A stretch of 6,015 nucleotides of DNA from Flavisolibacter sp. (GTDB lineage Bacteria > Bacteroidota > Bacteroidia > Chitinophagales > Chitinophagaceae). Where the stretch lies: positions 1 to 6,015 of the forward strand of contig JAICTW010000194.1 in the NCBI GenBank assembly GCA_025936195.1, given 5' to 3'. Below are positions 1-6,015 of the stretch, piece by piece. The notes below the pieces were generated by a model, which did not search any database, was not told where the DNA came from, and saw nothing but the letters and a program-made list of their open reading frames with translations. The stretch's first letter is position 1, and each line of letters opens with the position of its first letter. A program made the translations under genes and the position numbers.

Positions 1-3000
1 ATAAAGCTCATAACGGTAATCATCCAGGCTGGCAAAATAAGTGAGCAGTGTATCGGCAACCGGCTTATGCTGACGCAGCAGAAGCATTGTTGTTGTGTAC
101 TTCAACCGTTTATCATCACTCTTTAGCAATTGATTAATGAATTGAGGAATAGATGGATTTTTATCCCAGTACGGCATCAGCAAAGTGGTATACAAACTCA
201 ACTCGGTATTGCCATCATCTTCATCCTTCACTCTGTAATTGTAAACATTGGAATTATCATCATCACCTTTTTGCGCCTGCTCAATAGATTTATTTTTATC
301 GCTGATGATCTGCTTCTTCAACAACTGTTTCGCTTCAATTAAAAACTTTGTGAGGTACGCTTCATAGTCTTTTCCACTGATCATGCTGCTGTCAATTAAT
401 GTTCCAGCCAAATCCATAATGGGTTGCTCATAATCATGAATATTCATCAAAGGAAGCAGGTCTTTAAAAATAGAAGCGGTTAGTTGTAAAGAATCTGAAA
501 GAGCACTCAGAAAATTACTGCCTCTGAAATCATCATCATCATACTGATTTGAAGCATAAGTAAAATCGGAATAACCATTATAATTTCTTCTTCCGTAGTT
601 CGATCCTTTGTTGCTAACATCCAGCACCGGAGGATCGGTTACTATAATATCGCGGAATACCTGGTAGGCATACGCTGTTTTTTGATGCAGTAAAGCTGAT
701 AAGGCTGTATATTGCAATTCCACCGTATCGCCTGCAGCATAATAAATATCTTTTAAATAATCGGCAGATGCTTTGCTTTTAACAGTGGAAAGCTGCCATA
801 CAAAATTATTCTTCACATCCACATATTTCTTTTCATTCCAGTTAAGCGACTGAATACAATTTTTCAATCCGGAAAAATCAGAAGAATCAAAATCCACTTT
901 ATCTACATTCACAACAGCCCTGCGGTGAAGCAGTGTATCCTTGCTGAAAAAATCCCCAAAAAATAAATTGGATTTCCGTTCAGCAACGTTCGTTCCTTTC
1001 ACTGTATCAGCAGGTTTAAAGCTTTCAAAAAAGCTGGTGATGAAAGCACTTGGTTTGGAAAGCGTATCACCTTCCGTTTCCATCCAGTAACTCACTCCAT
1101 CTTTTGAAAATGCCTTTCCCCGCACATAGCGGCTGCTTTTGGAATCGCCGACAACGTATTCATACACTTTGGTTTTATTGGGCAAGCGGTATTCGTTTGT
1201 ACTACGGAACTGCCATTTCATACGGCCTCTTTCAAAATAAGAACTGTCCAATCCCGATGTAGTGTCTTCATCATAATAATAGCGTGAAGGCTTGCTGAAA
1301 TAAACATAAATTTTCTCGCCTGTGGAATCATTGGCAATAACCTTGCTCTTGTAGGTTCCGTTTTCCGCAAGCGCTTCGTCATCATCGGCGTATCCATATT
1401 TTGAAACATTTTCAGGATACAAGGATAATTTCTTTGGTTTCTCCAAAGGCACAGGAGAACTGACGGTAAAATAAAGGGAAGTATCTGCTAACTGTTTTGG
1501 CTGATCGTAATGAAAAGGCGTGATCTTAAATGAATTCAGGAATTGATTCATTTTCGGGTTCTCTGTTTTACCATGTGCGATCAATGTGTAATAATGTGTT
1601 CCCTGTATCAGGAACTTCACCAATGCCACCGAGCCGTCTTTGTATTTGTATTTTGTTTCCAGTGCAGGATAACCATTGGATGTTGTGAGTTTGCGGCTTG
1701 TTTGTTTCTCAATAAAATCAGAGGAAGAAAAACTTTCTTCCATCAGTGCAAGATCAAATGTATCTTCTTCAACAAAATCGTAATTATGAATATCGGTTTT
1801 GATCACTTCAAAGCCGGTGTTGGTGGCTCTATCCAAAGCCATGAACTGCCAGTTGGCTTTGTCAATCACAACAGGTTCATGAGGAAACTCCACTTCAAAT
1901 CCGCCGTAAGAAGGAGACCACGTCTTCCACTCAGTTTTATAATCACCAAATTGAATACTGTTGAAAAACTTATCGGCTTCCGTTCCGTCTTTTACATAAT
2001 CGCCATTGGCGCTCATCTTGAATAAAATAATTTCGAACGGCGTCACAAAAATATTGTAGCGTTGAAAATCGCCGCGGCGGGTACGATTGGTCACTTCAAA
2101 TCCTCTATAGCCGTTTTTAGTTATGGCTTCCTTCGTCAAAATTTTTCCGGGAATATTTTCATAGATCACACTATCAATTTTACGAAGCACCTGGTCTTCA
2201 CTATGTCCCCACAAAATGCTGTTGGTGTTGATGCGTGTAACCATGTAATAAGCGCCATTGCTCATATCGGCAAATTGCTGTTGGTCCACAATTCCATAAG
2301 CCGTATTAAAATCATATAATTTACCGGGAAGGCTCACGCTGAAAAATCCATCCTTTGAAGTTTGCTTACTGAACTGTACCGGCACACGGATCTTCTCTAA
2401 TTCTTCTTTATGCCTGCTGTCTCTTTCTGTAATTCTTATAGGCCGAAGCTTATATCCCTTCCTGCGCAAGATTTCAATCACGCCTCTTTGTCCGGGTAAA
2501 TGCGCTGCACCTACACCAACAAAAAGCGCTTGTTTTGTTTTAAGAATGGAATCAATGGAATTGGCCTGGATCTCATTTCTTTTGTATAAAAACTTTTCAT
2601 CGAAAGCGGCTGAAGTACTGTTTACTTTATTGATGGTATCGAGCAAATCAAGATTGCCCATCCGGTAAGCATCTTCCAGCTTTGAATAAGAAAAATCTCC
2701 ATCATTATCAAAACTCCTTTGCTTTTTGTTTTTCTCTTTGGATGCATCTATATACGCTTCTTTCATCAACTCCATGCTGCGATCAAAATTTTCAACGCCG
2801 CAAACTTTCTTACCCCATTTTTTACCGGCCTGATAAATATGCATGTCCAGGTAAGTGTCTTCTTCAAAATCAACTGTTTGATCGGAATTGCTTCTGTACA
2901 AAAAACTATTGATCATGGCCGGGCTGCTGTATAAAGCCATTTCAATTAATTTTTCATATGGTGGAATTTGGAGTGTGCCAATGGTAAGATAATCACCGGG

Positions 3001-3330
3001 ACCATCGGATCCTCTTCTTAATTGATAATCGAAATTCAACCCGCTTCCTTCCAGGTCGTATCTTGAAAAATCATCCTGCCATGTACCCATGTCAGTTTCC
3101 AGTGCTACGACATCGGCATTTTTAATACCGAGATAAAACGAATCGGACAAATGAAAAACCATTTTGCTGCTTACGTGCATGGTGCCAAAAAGATAGGAAG
3201 GCTTGCTTAAGTCATTGCCCGTGATCTCCCATAACAAGCTTGGATAGTTTTTTGGAGGCACTTTCGCTTTTTGTGAAAAAGAAACTGTGAAAGAAAAAAA
3301 ACAAACAGCGAGAACAATCAGGTTCCTCAT
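1..3330 (-). CDS. Secreted TraB/GumN (Tiki-like) protein with long multidomain C-terminal extension, partial
   Basis: I read this as one open frame from the ATG at 3330 to the left edge (1110 codons, no stop), so the C-terminus is missing. Residues 1-19 form a Sec signal peptide (positive N-end, hydrophobic core, likely cleavage at SFS|Q), so the protein is exported. Residues about 30-293 are a TraB/GumN domain. It has two GxxH motifs (G49-T-M-H52 and G274-A-A-H277), an acidic LETD (E77), GVEN (178-181), an R-N pair (251-252) and the family ending HLPGxxGV followed by GY. In eukaryotic Tiki proteins the GxxH histidines and the glutamate belong to a metal-dependent protease site; bacterial GumN function is unsettled. 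Residues 328-461, 475-606 and 618-773 are three beta-rich modules each ending FFxSF-like, resembling PsbP/Mog1-type folds by pattern only. Residues about 815-1110 are helical and HEAT-like with acidic linkers. Typical stand-alone GumN proteins are near 300 residues. No Shine-Dalgarno precedes the ATG. The domain call is firm; substrate and function are unknown. Confidence -1.
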   Translation of the reverse strand, partial: MRNLIVLAVCFFSFTVSFSQKAKVPPKNYPSLLWEITGNDLSKPSYLFGTMHVSSKMVFHLSDSFYLGIKNADVVALETDMGTWQDDFSRYDLEGSGLNFDYQLRRGSDGPGDYLTIGTLQIPPYEKLIEMALYSSPAMINSFLYRSNSDQTVDFEEDTYLDMHIYQAGKKWGKKVCGVENFDRSMELMKEAYIDASKEKNKKQRSFDNDGDFSYSKLEDAYRMGNLDLLDTINKVNSTSAAFDEKFLYKRNEIQANSIDSILKTKQALFVGVGAAHLPGQRGVIEILRRKGYKLRPIRITERDSRHKEELEKIRVPVQFSKQTSKDGFFSVSLPGKLYDFNTAYGIVDQQQFADMSNGAYYMVTRINTNSILWGHSEDQVLRKIDSVIYENIPGKILTKEAITKNGYRGFEVTNRTRRGDFQRYNIFVTPFEIILFKMSANGDYVKDGTEADKFFNSIQFGDYKTEWKTWSPSYGGFEVEFPHEPVVIDKANWQFMALDRATNTGFEVIKTDIHNYDFVEEDTFDLALMEESFSSSDFIEKQTSRKLTTSNGYPALETKYKYKDGSVALVKFLIQGTHYYTLIAHGKTENPKMNQFLNSFKITPFHYDQPKQLADTSLYFTVSSPVPLEKPKKLSLYPENVSKYGYADDDEALAENGTYKSKVIANDSTGEKIYVYFSKPSRYYYDEDTTSGLDSSYFERGRMKWQFRSTNEYRLPNKTKVYEYVVGDSKSSRYVRGKAFSKDGVSYWMETEGDTLSKPSAFITSFFESFKPADTVKGTNVAERKSNLFFGDFFSKDTLLHRRAVVNVDKVDFDSSDFSGLKNCIQSLNWNEKKYVDVKNNFVWQLSTVKSKASADYLKDIYYAAGDTVELQYTALSALLHQKTAYAYQVFRDIIVTDPPVLDVSNKGSNYGRRNYNGYSDFTYASNQYDDDDFRGSNFLSALSDSLQLTASIFKDLLPLMNIHDYEQPIMDLAGTLIDSSMISGKDYEAYLTKFLIEAKQLLKKQIISDKNKSIEQAQKGDDDNSNVYNYRVKDEDDGNTELSLYTTLLMPYWDKNPSIPQFINQLLKSDDKRLKYTTTMLLLRQHKPVADTLLTYFASLDDYRYELY
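3274..3330 (-). other. Sec signal peptide of the TraB/GumN protein
   Basis: The first 19 residues read MRNLIVLAVCFFSFTVSFS, followed by Q20. A basic residue near the N-terminus, a hydrophobic stretch of about 13 residues and small residues at -3/-1 fit signal peptidase I cleavage before Q20, a common arrangement in Bacteroidetes. C10 lies inside the core in LAVC and lacks the G/A/S at -1 needed for a lipobox, so a lipoprotein is unlikely. Confidence -1.
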
Positions 3331-3365
3331 AACAGGATGCGGTTAGTTAATAGATGAAAGGACTT

Positions 3366-3372
3366 CAAGATA
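3366..3372 (-). promoter_or_regulatory. Weak candidate -7 element for the TraB/GumN gene
   Basis: The minus strand reads TATCTTG about 36 nt before the ATG at 3330. This is one T short of the Bacteroidetes consensus TAnnTTTG, and I see no convincing TTTG -33 element about 20 nt further upstream. The position is sensible for a promoter, but the match is poor, so this is a placeholder rather than a firm call. Confidence -1.
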
Positions 3373-3434
3373 ACATAAAGAGGTCAGGAAATTCCTTCTC
3401 CATAAAAATTTTCTATTATTTTTTGATTTAGCCT

Positions 3435-3442
3435 TATTTTTG
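3435..3442 (+). promoter_or_regulatory. Bacteroidetes -7 promoter element for queA
   Basis: TATTTTTG matches the Bacteroidetes sigma-factor -7 consensus TAnnTTTG exactly. The nearest TTTG (3422-3425) is too close to serve as a standard -33 element and the region upstream is simply A/T-rich, so the -33 half is weak. Transcription would be expected to start around 3446-3450, at the 5' side of the outermost stem of the downstream RNA structure. That leaves a 5' leader of about 115 nt before queA. Confidence -1.
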
Positions 3443-3443
3443 C

Positions 3444-3538
3444 GGCCTTTACCGCTAAATGACCAACCCGGTGCCGTAAGACCGAGTCTGGAATTTCTCA
3501 CAAATCCGCAGCTACAGTACGGTTTGCGTCATGAGGCC
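3444..3538 (+). promoter_or_regulatory. Structured 5' leader RNA of queA (candidate cis-regulatory RNA)
   Basis: The leader folds by eye into nested helices. The outer stem is GGCCTT 3444-3449 with GAGGCC 3533-3538. Next come ATGAC 3459-3463 with GTCAT 3528-3532, CAA 3464-3466 with TTG 3524-3526, and GCCGTA 3473-3478 with TACGGT 3518-3523. The last helix encloses two abutting hairpins: AGAC/GTCT (3479-3489, loop CGA) and GGA(A)TTT/AAATCC (3490-3507, loop CTCAC). An unpaired GCAGCTACAG (3508-3517) closes a three-way junction. The pairing is my own manual fold with no computed energy. Position between a promoter-like element and queA suggests regulation. No terminator-like U-run follows, so control of translation would be more likely than attenuation. 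I do not recognise a known riboswitch class in it. Confidence -1.
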
Positions 3539-3564
3539 TGAACAATTAACTGAATAAACAGCCC

Positions 3565-4614
3565 ATGAAGCTTTCACAATTTAAGTTTGACTTACCACTC
3601 AACCTCATTGCCCAACATCCTACTAAAAAGCGTGAAGATGCCCGCCTGATGGTGATTCACCGCAAAACAGGACAGATCGAGAACAAACATTTCCGCGACA
3701 TCCTGGATTATTTTGATGACAAGGATGTATTTGTTGTGAACAATACCAAAGTGTTTCCTGCACGCATGTATGGACGCAAGGAAAAAACAGGTGCCAAAAT
3801 AGAAGTGTTTTTGCTGCGCGAGCTCAACAAGGAGCACCGCCTTTGGGATGTAATCGTTGATCCCGCAAGAAAAATTCGTGTAGGCAACAAATTGTATTTC
3901 GGCGATACGGAGGAACTGGTTGCTGAGGTGATTGACAATACTACTTCCCGCGGACGCACCATTAAATTTTTGCACGAAGGCACTGATGATGAATTCAGGC
4001 AGGTGCTGGAAAAATATGGCGAAACTCCTTTGCCCAAATATATTAAACGCAAGCCCGACGAAGAAGACCGTGAACGTTATCAAACCGTTTATGCCAAACA
4101 CGAAGGTGCAGTAGCCGCTCCTACTGCAGGTTTGCACTTCAGCCGTGAACTGATCAAGCGTTGCGAGATCAAAGGAATCCGCTTTGCAGAAGTAACACTG
4201 CATACAGGATTGGGAACTTTCCGTCCGATTGAAGTGGAGGATCTGAGCAAACATAAAATGGATGCAGAATACTATCGCATTGAAGAAGCCTCAACAAAAA
4301 TTGTAAACAAGGCAAAGGAAACAGGACACAGGATTTGCTCTATTGGTACAACCACCATGAGAGCTTTGGAATCTTCTGTTACTGCACAAAGATTGCTGAA
4401 ATCATCTGAAGGCTGGACGAATATTTTTATCCATCCACCTTATGATTTCAGTATTGCAGATTCTTTGGTAACGAATTTTCATTTGCCAAAAACCAGCCTG
4501 CTCATTATGACCTGCGCCTTTGCAGGATATGATCTGACCATGGAAGCCTATAAGAAAGCGATCAAGGATAAGTATCGTTTCTTCAGTTATGGAGATGCGT
4601 TGCTGGTAATATAA
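3565..4614 (+). CDS. queA: S-adenosylmethionine:tRNA ribosyltransferase-isomerase (QueA)
   Basis: A complete 349-residue frame, close to the usual QueA length. The cytoplasmic enzyme transfers and isomerises the ribosyl part of S-adenosylmethionine onto the preQ1 base already inserted at tRNA position 34, giving epoxyqueuosine in the queuosine pathway. Family blocks appear in order: [14 protein letters not shown] (59-72), [10 protein letters not shown] (94-103), PLPKYIKR (155-162), [20 protein letters not shown] (171-190) followed by [19 protein letters not shown] (210-226), [10 protein letters not shown] (261-270), IHPPYDF (289-295), [11 protein letters not shown] (303-313) and the C-terminal [13 protein letters not shown]. 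The ATG at 3565 gives the standard N-terminus; the upstream AACAGCCC is not a Shine-Dalgarno, which is normal in Bacteroidetes. It is monocistronic here: a structured leader lies upstream and a terminator lies about 54 nt downstream. No other queuosine gene is in the window. Identification is very secure. Confidence -1.
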   Translation: MKLSQFKFDLPLNLIAQHPTKKREDARLMVIHRKTGQIENKHFRDILDYFDDKDVFVVNNTKVFPARMYGRKEKTGAKIEVFLLRELNKEHRLWDVIVDPARKIRVGNKLYFGDTEELVAEVIDNTTSRGRTIKFLHEGTDDEFRQVLEKYGETPLPKYIKRKPDEEDRERYQTVYAKHEGAVAAPTAGLHFSRELIKRCEIKGIRFAEVTLHTGLGTFRPIEVEDLSKHKMDAEYYRIEEASTKIVNKAKETGHRICSIGTTTMRALESSVTAQRLLKSSEGWTNIFIHPPYDFSIADSLVTNFHLPKTSLLIMTCAFAGYDLTMEAYKKAIKDKYRFFSYGDALLVI

Positions 4615-4667
4615 TCTGAACCAGGATTTTGGAGATAGTTGAGATTAAAAGGTTCAATGTATAAAGT

Positions 4668-4704
4668 AAAAGCCTTACATCTTTGTGAGGCTTTTTTATT
4701 TTGG
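4668..4704 (+). terminator. Rho-independent terminator after queA, possibly bidirectional
   Basis: AAAAGCCTTAC (4668-4678) pairs with GTGAGGCTTTT (4685-4695) over 11 positions with a single G-U wobble and a six-base loop. Six T residues at 4692-4697 and then ATTTT follow. It sits about 54 nt past the queA stop. In the opposite direction the stem is followed by a weaker run (TTTTACTTTAT), so it may also end transcription coming from the histidine kinase side. Confidence -1.
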
Positions 4705-4785
4705 AGTTCCGGTTGCAATGGAAAAGAGCACAAGAAATAAATAAGTGATTGCAAAAAACACAAACATCATAAGCTGAATTCCCAT
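4696..4785 (-). CDS. Possible small single-pass membrane protein, 29 residues
   Basis: The minus strand has an ATG at 4785 and TAA at 4698-4696, giving 29 residues: MGIQLMMFVFFAITYLFLVL followed by FSIATGTPK. Residues about 4-24 form one strongly hydrophobic, aromatic-rich span long enough to cross the membrane, and the tail is short and polar with a lysine. It lies 98 nt past the histidine kinase stop, in the same direction. Its stop codon overlaps the T-tract end of the terminator, so that hairpin would immediately follow the gene. Against it: no Shine-Dalgarno (uninformative in this phylum), no clear promoter, and AT-rich intergenic DNA readily encodes F/L/I-rich peptides by chance. I do not recognise a family, and conservation in relatives would decide it. 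Confidence -1.
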   Translation of the reverse strand: MGIQLMMFVFFAITYLFLVLFSIATGTPK

Positions 4786-4819
4786 TTAACTCAGATCGTT
4801 ATTCAGCCAATTCAGCATT

Positions 4820-4843
4820 TTGGATTCAGTTGGAGGAATCCAA
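4820..4843. repeat. Perfect 8-bp inverted repeat between the kinase gene and the small ORF
   Basis: TTGGATTC (4820-4827) and GAATCCAA (4836-4843) are exact reverse complements separated by eight bases. Neither direction is followed by a T-run, so it is not a standard intrinsic terminator. It could be an mRNA 3'-end hairpin for the kinase transcript, a protein-binding dyad, or chance. It lies about 40 nt past the kinase stop and about 35 nt upstream of the small ORF start. Confidence -1.
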
Positions 4844-4883
4844 TTAAATTCTAGCACAAGCGTCAGGAGGAATTTTGGGAGGC

Positions 4884-6015
4884 CTAATCTTTCTTCAAAC
4901 TAAACTCAATTGTAAAACAACTTCCCTTTCCTAATGTGCTTTCAGCTTTGATGGTTCCGCTATGTGCTTCTACAACATTCTTCACATAACTCAATCCCAA
5001 ACCAAAACCTTTTACGTTGTGAATATTTCCTGTATGAGCCCTGTAAAATTTTTCGAAGATCCTTTTCAGAGTTTCTCTTGTCATACCAATACCATTGTCT
5101 TCAATTCGAAGTATAAATTTCTTATTGTTAGATGAAGTGGATAAGCGAATAATTGGCGGCACGTTTTCTTTGGAGTACTTCACTGCATTGTCCATAAGGT
5201 TGGTGATCAAATTGGAAATATGCACTTCGTCACCTTCAATCAAATCATCGGTTGCGCTTAGATCGGTTTCCAGCATTCCCTGCTTCTCCTGCAATCGCAA
5301 AATAAAATTATCAGCCACATCACGAATGATCTCATGCACATGCAAAGGTTTTAAATTCAACTGCACTTCCTGCCTGTCCATTAGTGCCGACTTTAAAATG
5401 GTTTCCACCTGCCGGTTCATCCGCTGGTTTTCTTCTTTGATAATGCTGCTGAAATAACCAAGCTTCTCTGTATCTCTTTGTACTTTTTCATTTTTTATGG
5501 CATCCACCGCAAGCGAAATAGTAGCAATCGGTGTTTTAAATTCATGGGTCATGTTGTTGATGAAATCATTTTTTATTTCACTCAACTTTTTCTGACGGAT
5601 CATGGTGCTTACCGTTAAATAAAATGCCGAGACAATGATCAGCGAAAACAATATAGCAGCAAGAATGGTGGAAGTCATGTCCCTGTACACAAGCTTTTTG
5701 ATCTGGGGAACTGCAATGAATAATACTTCATCCGACGTCAGGTTTTCGGTTGCAGAGCCGCTTGGCGGAATCAGATAATAGATATAGTACAGGTGATTGG
5801 CAGAATCAGCATACCAGTCAGCAAAATTTTGTGATTGCCGTTCCATATAGGCCATCTCACCCGAACCTGAATTCACAACTGCTAAGGCGAACTCAAAAGG
5901 AATTTCCTTTAAGTTGTTAGTGACAAAAGCTGATCTAACCTTTTCACCTATCTCCTGCGTAGTAAGCCTGTTGCCTACTAAATAAGGTTTGAAGAAATCA
6001 GGAGAAATATTGTTG
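4884..6015 (-). CDS. Membrane sensor histidine kinase, N-terminus outside window
   Basis: The frame is open from the right edge (first full codon at 6014) to TAG at 4886-4884, giving 376 visible residues. Visible residues 1 to about 114 look extracytoplasmic (polar, Tyr/Asn-rich, no motif I recognise). A transmembrane helix follows at about 115-138 (nt 5601-5669), then the dimerisation/phosphoacceptor helix with the H-box HEFKTP, whose histidine codon is 5546-5544. The ATPase domain shows an N-box (NLITNLMDNAVKYSKE), G1 (EDNGIGM), F-box (FEKFYR) and G2 (GFGLGLSYV). All key residues are present. The H-E-x-x-T arrangement (E and T after the histidine) is that of HisKA kinases able both to phosphorylate and to dephosphorylate their response regulator. 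The GTG at 5876 is internal, not the start, because the frame continues upstream. No response regulator follows the stop, so the partner is probably upstream (right of the window) or elsewhere. The signal sensed is unknown. Confidence -1.
   Translation of the reverse strand, partial: NNISPDFFKPYLVGNRLTTQEIGEKVRSAFVTNNLKEIPFEFALAVVNSGSGEMAYMERQSQNFADWYADSANHLYYIYYLIPPSGSATENLTSDEVLFIAVPQIKKLVYRDMTSTILAAILFSLIIVSAFYLTVSTMIRQKKLSEIKNDFINNMTHEFKTPIATISLAVDAIKNEKVQRDTEKLGYFSSIIKEENQRMNRQVETILKSALMDRQEVQLNLKPLHVHEIIRDVADNFILRLQEKQGMLETDLSATDDLIEGDEVHISNLITNLMDNAVKYSKENVPPIIRLSTSSNNKKFILRIEDNGIGMTRETLKRIFEKFYRAHTGNIHNVKGFGLGLSYVKNVVEAHSGTIKAESTLGKGSCFTIEFSLKKD

Noticed and set aside
1543..2025. Plus-strand frame of 160 codons, and others at 130-342, 1050-1262, 2062-2319 and 2682-2934
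   Set aside because: All are antisense to the continuous 1110-codon minus-strand frame that encodes a coherent signal peptide, TraB/GumN domain and further domains. The Cys/Phe/His-rich translations look like shadows.
3469..3532. Resemblance of the queA leader to a cobalamin riboswitch (GGTGCC, GGAA, CAAATCC, GCTACAGTA fragments)
   Set aside because: The fragments are not in the canonical order or spacing, the usual CCCGC-ACTGT core is absent, and queA is not a cobalamin gene. Resemblance is partial and probably incidental.
3443..3540. A tRNA, tmRNA or SRP RNA gene in the queA leader, on either strand
   Set aside because: There is no T-arm GGTTCGA-type motif, no D-arm, no tmRNA start and no SRP GGAAGGA-type core. 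The helices do not form a cloverleaf.
3459..3557. Two mini-ORFs in the queA leader: ATG at 3459 (MTNPVP) and ATG at 3531 (MRPEQLTE)
   Set aside because: They are only six and eight codons, have no initiation signal, and the first ATG lies in a proposed helix. They have no leader-peptide hallmark such as repeated regulatory codons.
3592..4254. Long open frame (220 codons) on the minus strand opposite queA
   Set aside because: It lies entirely inside queA, whose frame is unmistakable over its full length. The antisense translation shows no recognisable domain, and a shorter frame at 3708-4052 is likewise a shadow.
4658..4741. Plus-strand ORF of 27 codons after queA
   Set aside because: It runs straight through the terminator stem and T-run and has no membrane or other recognisable character, so it is most likely fortuitous.
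5874..5876. GTG at 5876 as the start of the histidine kinase
   Set aside because: The same frame stays open for 46 more codons to the window edge. Starting here would leave a kinase with no N-terminal membrane helix and a broken sensor domain.
1..6015. Mobile element, defence island, toxin-antitoxin or CRISPR system
   Set aside because: I found no transposase, integrase, nuclease or helicase motif, no terminal inverted repeats and no spaced direct repeats. Coding content is housekeeping or envelope-related.

Overview
The window looks like ordinary chromosomal DNA of a Bacteroidetes bacterium, most likely from the Chitinophagaceae/Sphingobacteria side. Four things point there: AT-rich base composition, no Shine-Dalgarno sequences before the starts, a Bacteroidetes-type TAnnTTTG -7 promoter element, and a secreted TraB/GumN protein carrying a very long C-terminal extension. 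The lineage call is inference. I see no transposase, integrase, phage gene, CRISPR array, tRNA or rRNA.

Layout: (1) Positions 1-3330, minus strand, hold one uninterrupted reading frame of 1110 codons that runs off the left edge. It starts with a Sec signal peptide and a complete TraB/GumN (Tiki-like) domain. Three consecutive beta-rich modules of similar layout follow, then an alpha-helical, HEAT-like C-terminal region. (2) Positions 3331-3564 are a divergent intergenic region. It holds a good -7 element for the plus strand, followed by about 95 nt that fold on paper into a compact nested structure with a three-way junction, directly in front of queA. (3) Positions 3565-4614, plus strand, encode a complete QueA, the queuosine-pathway enzyme. 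(4) Positions 4615-4883 are a convergent intergenic region. It holds a strong hairpin terminator, a possible 29-residue single-pass membrane peptide on the minus strand, and a perfect 8-bp dyad. (5) From 4884 to the right edge, minus strand, lies the C-terminal 376 residues of a membrane sensor histidine kinase whose N-terminus is outside the window.

The three main genes have no obvious shared pathway: an exported protein of unknown role, a tRNA-modification enzyme and a two-component sensor. The observations most worth following are the structured queA leader, the unusual architecture of the TraB/GumN protein, and the small hydrophobic ORF tucked against the terminator.
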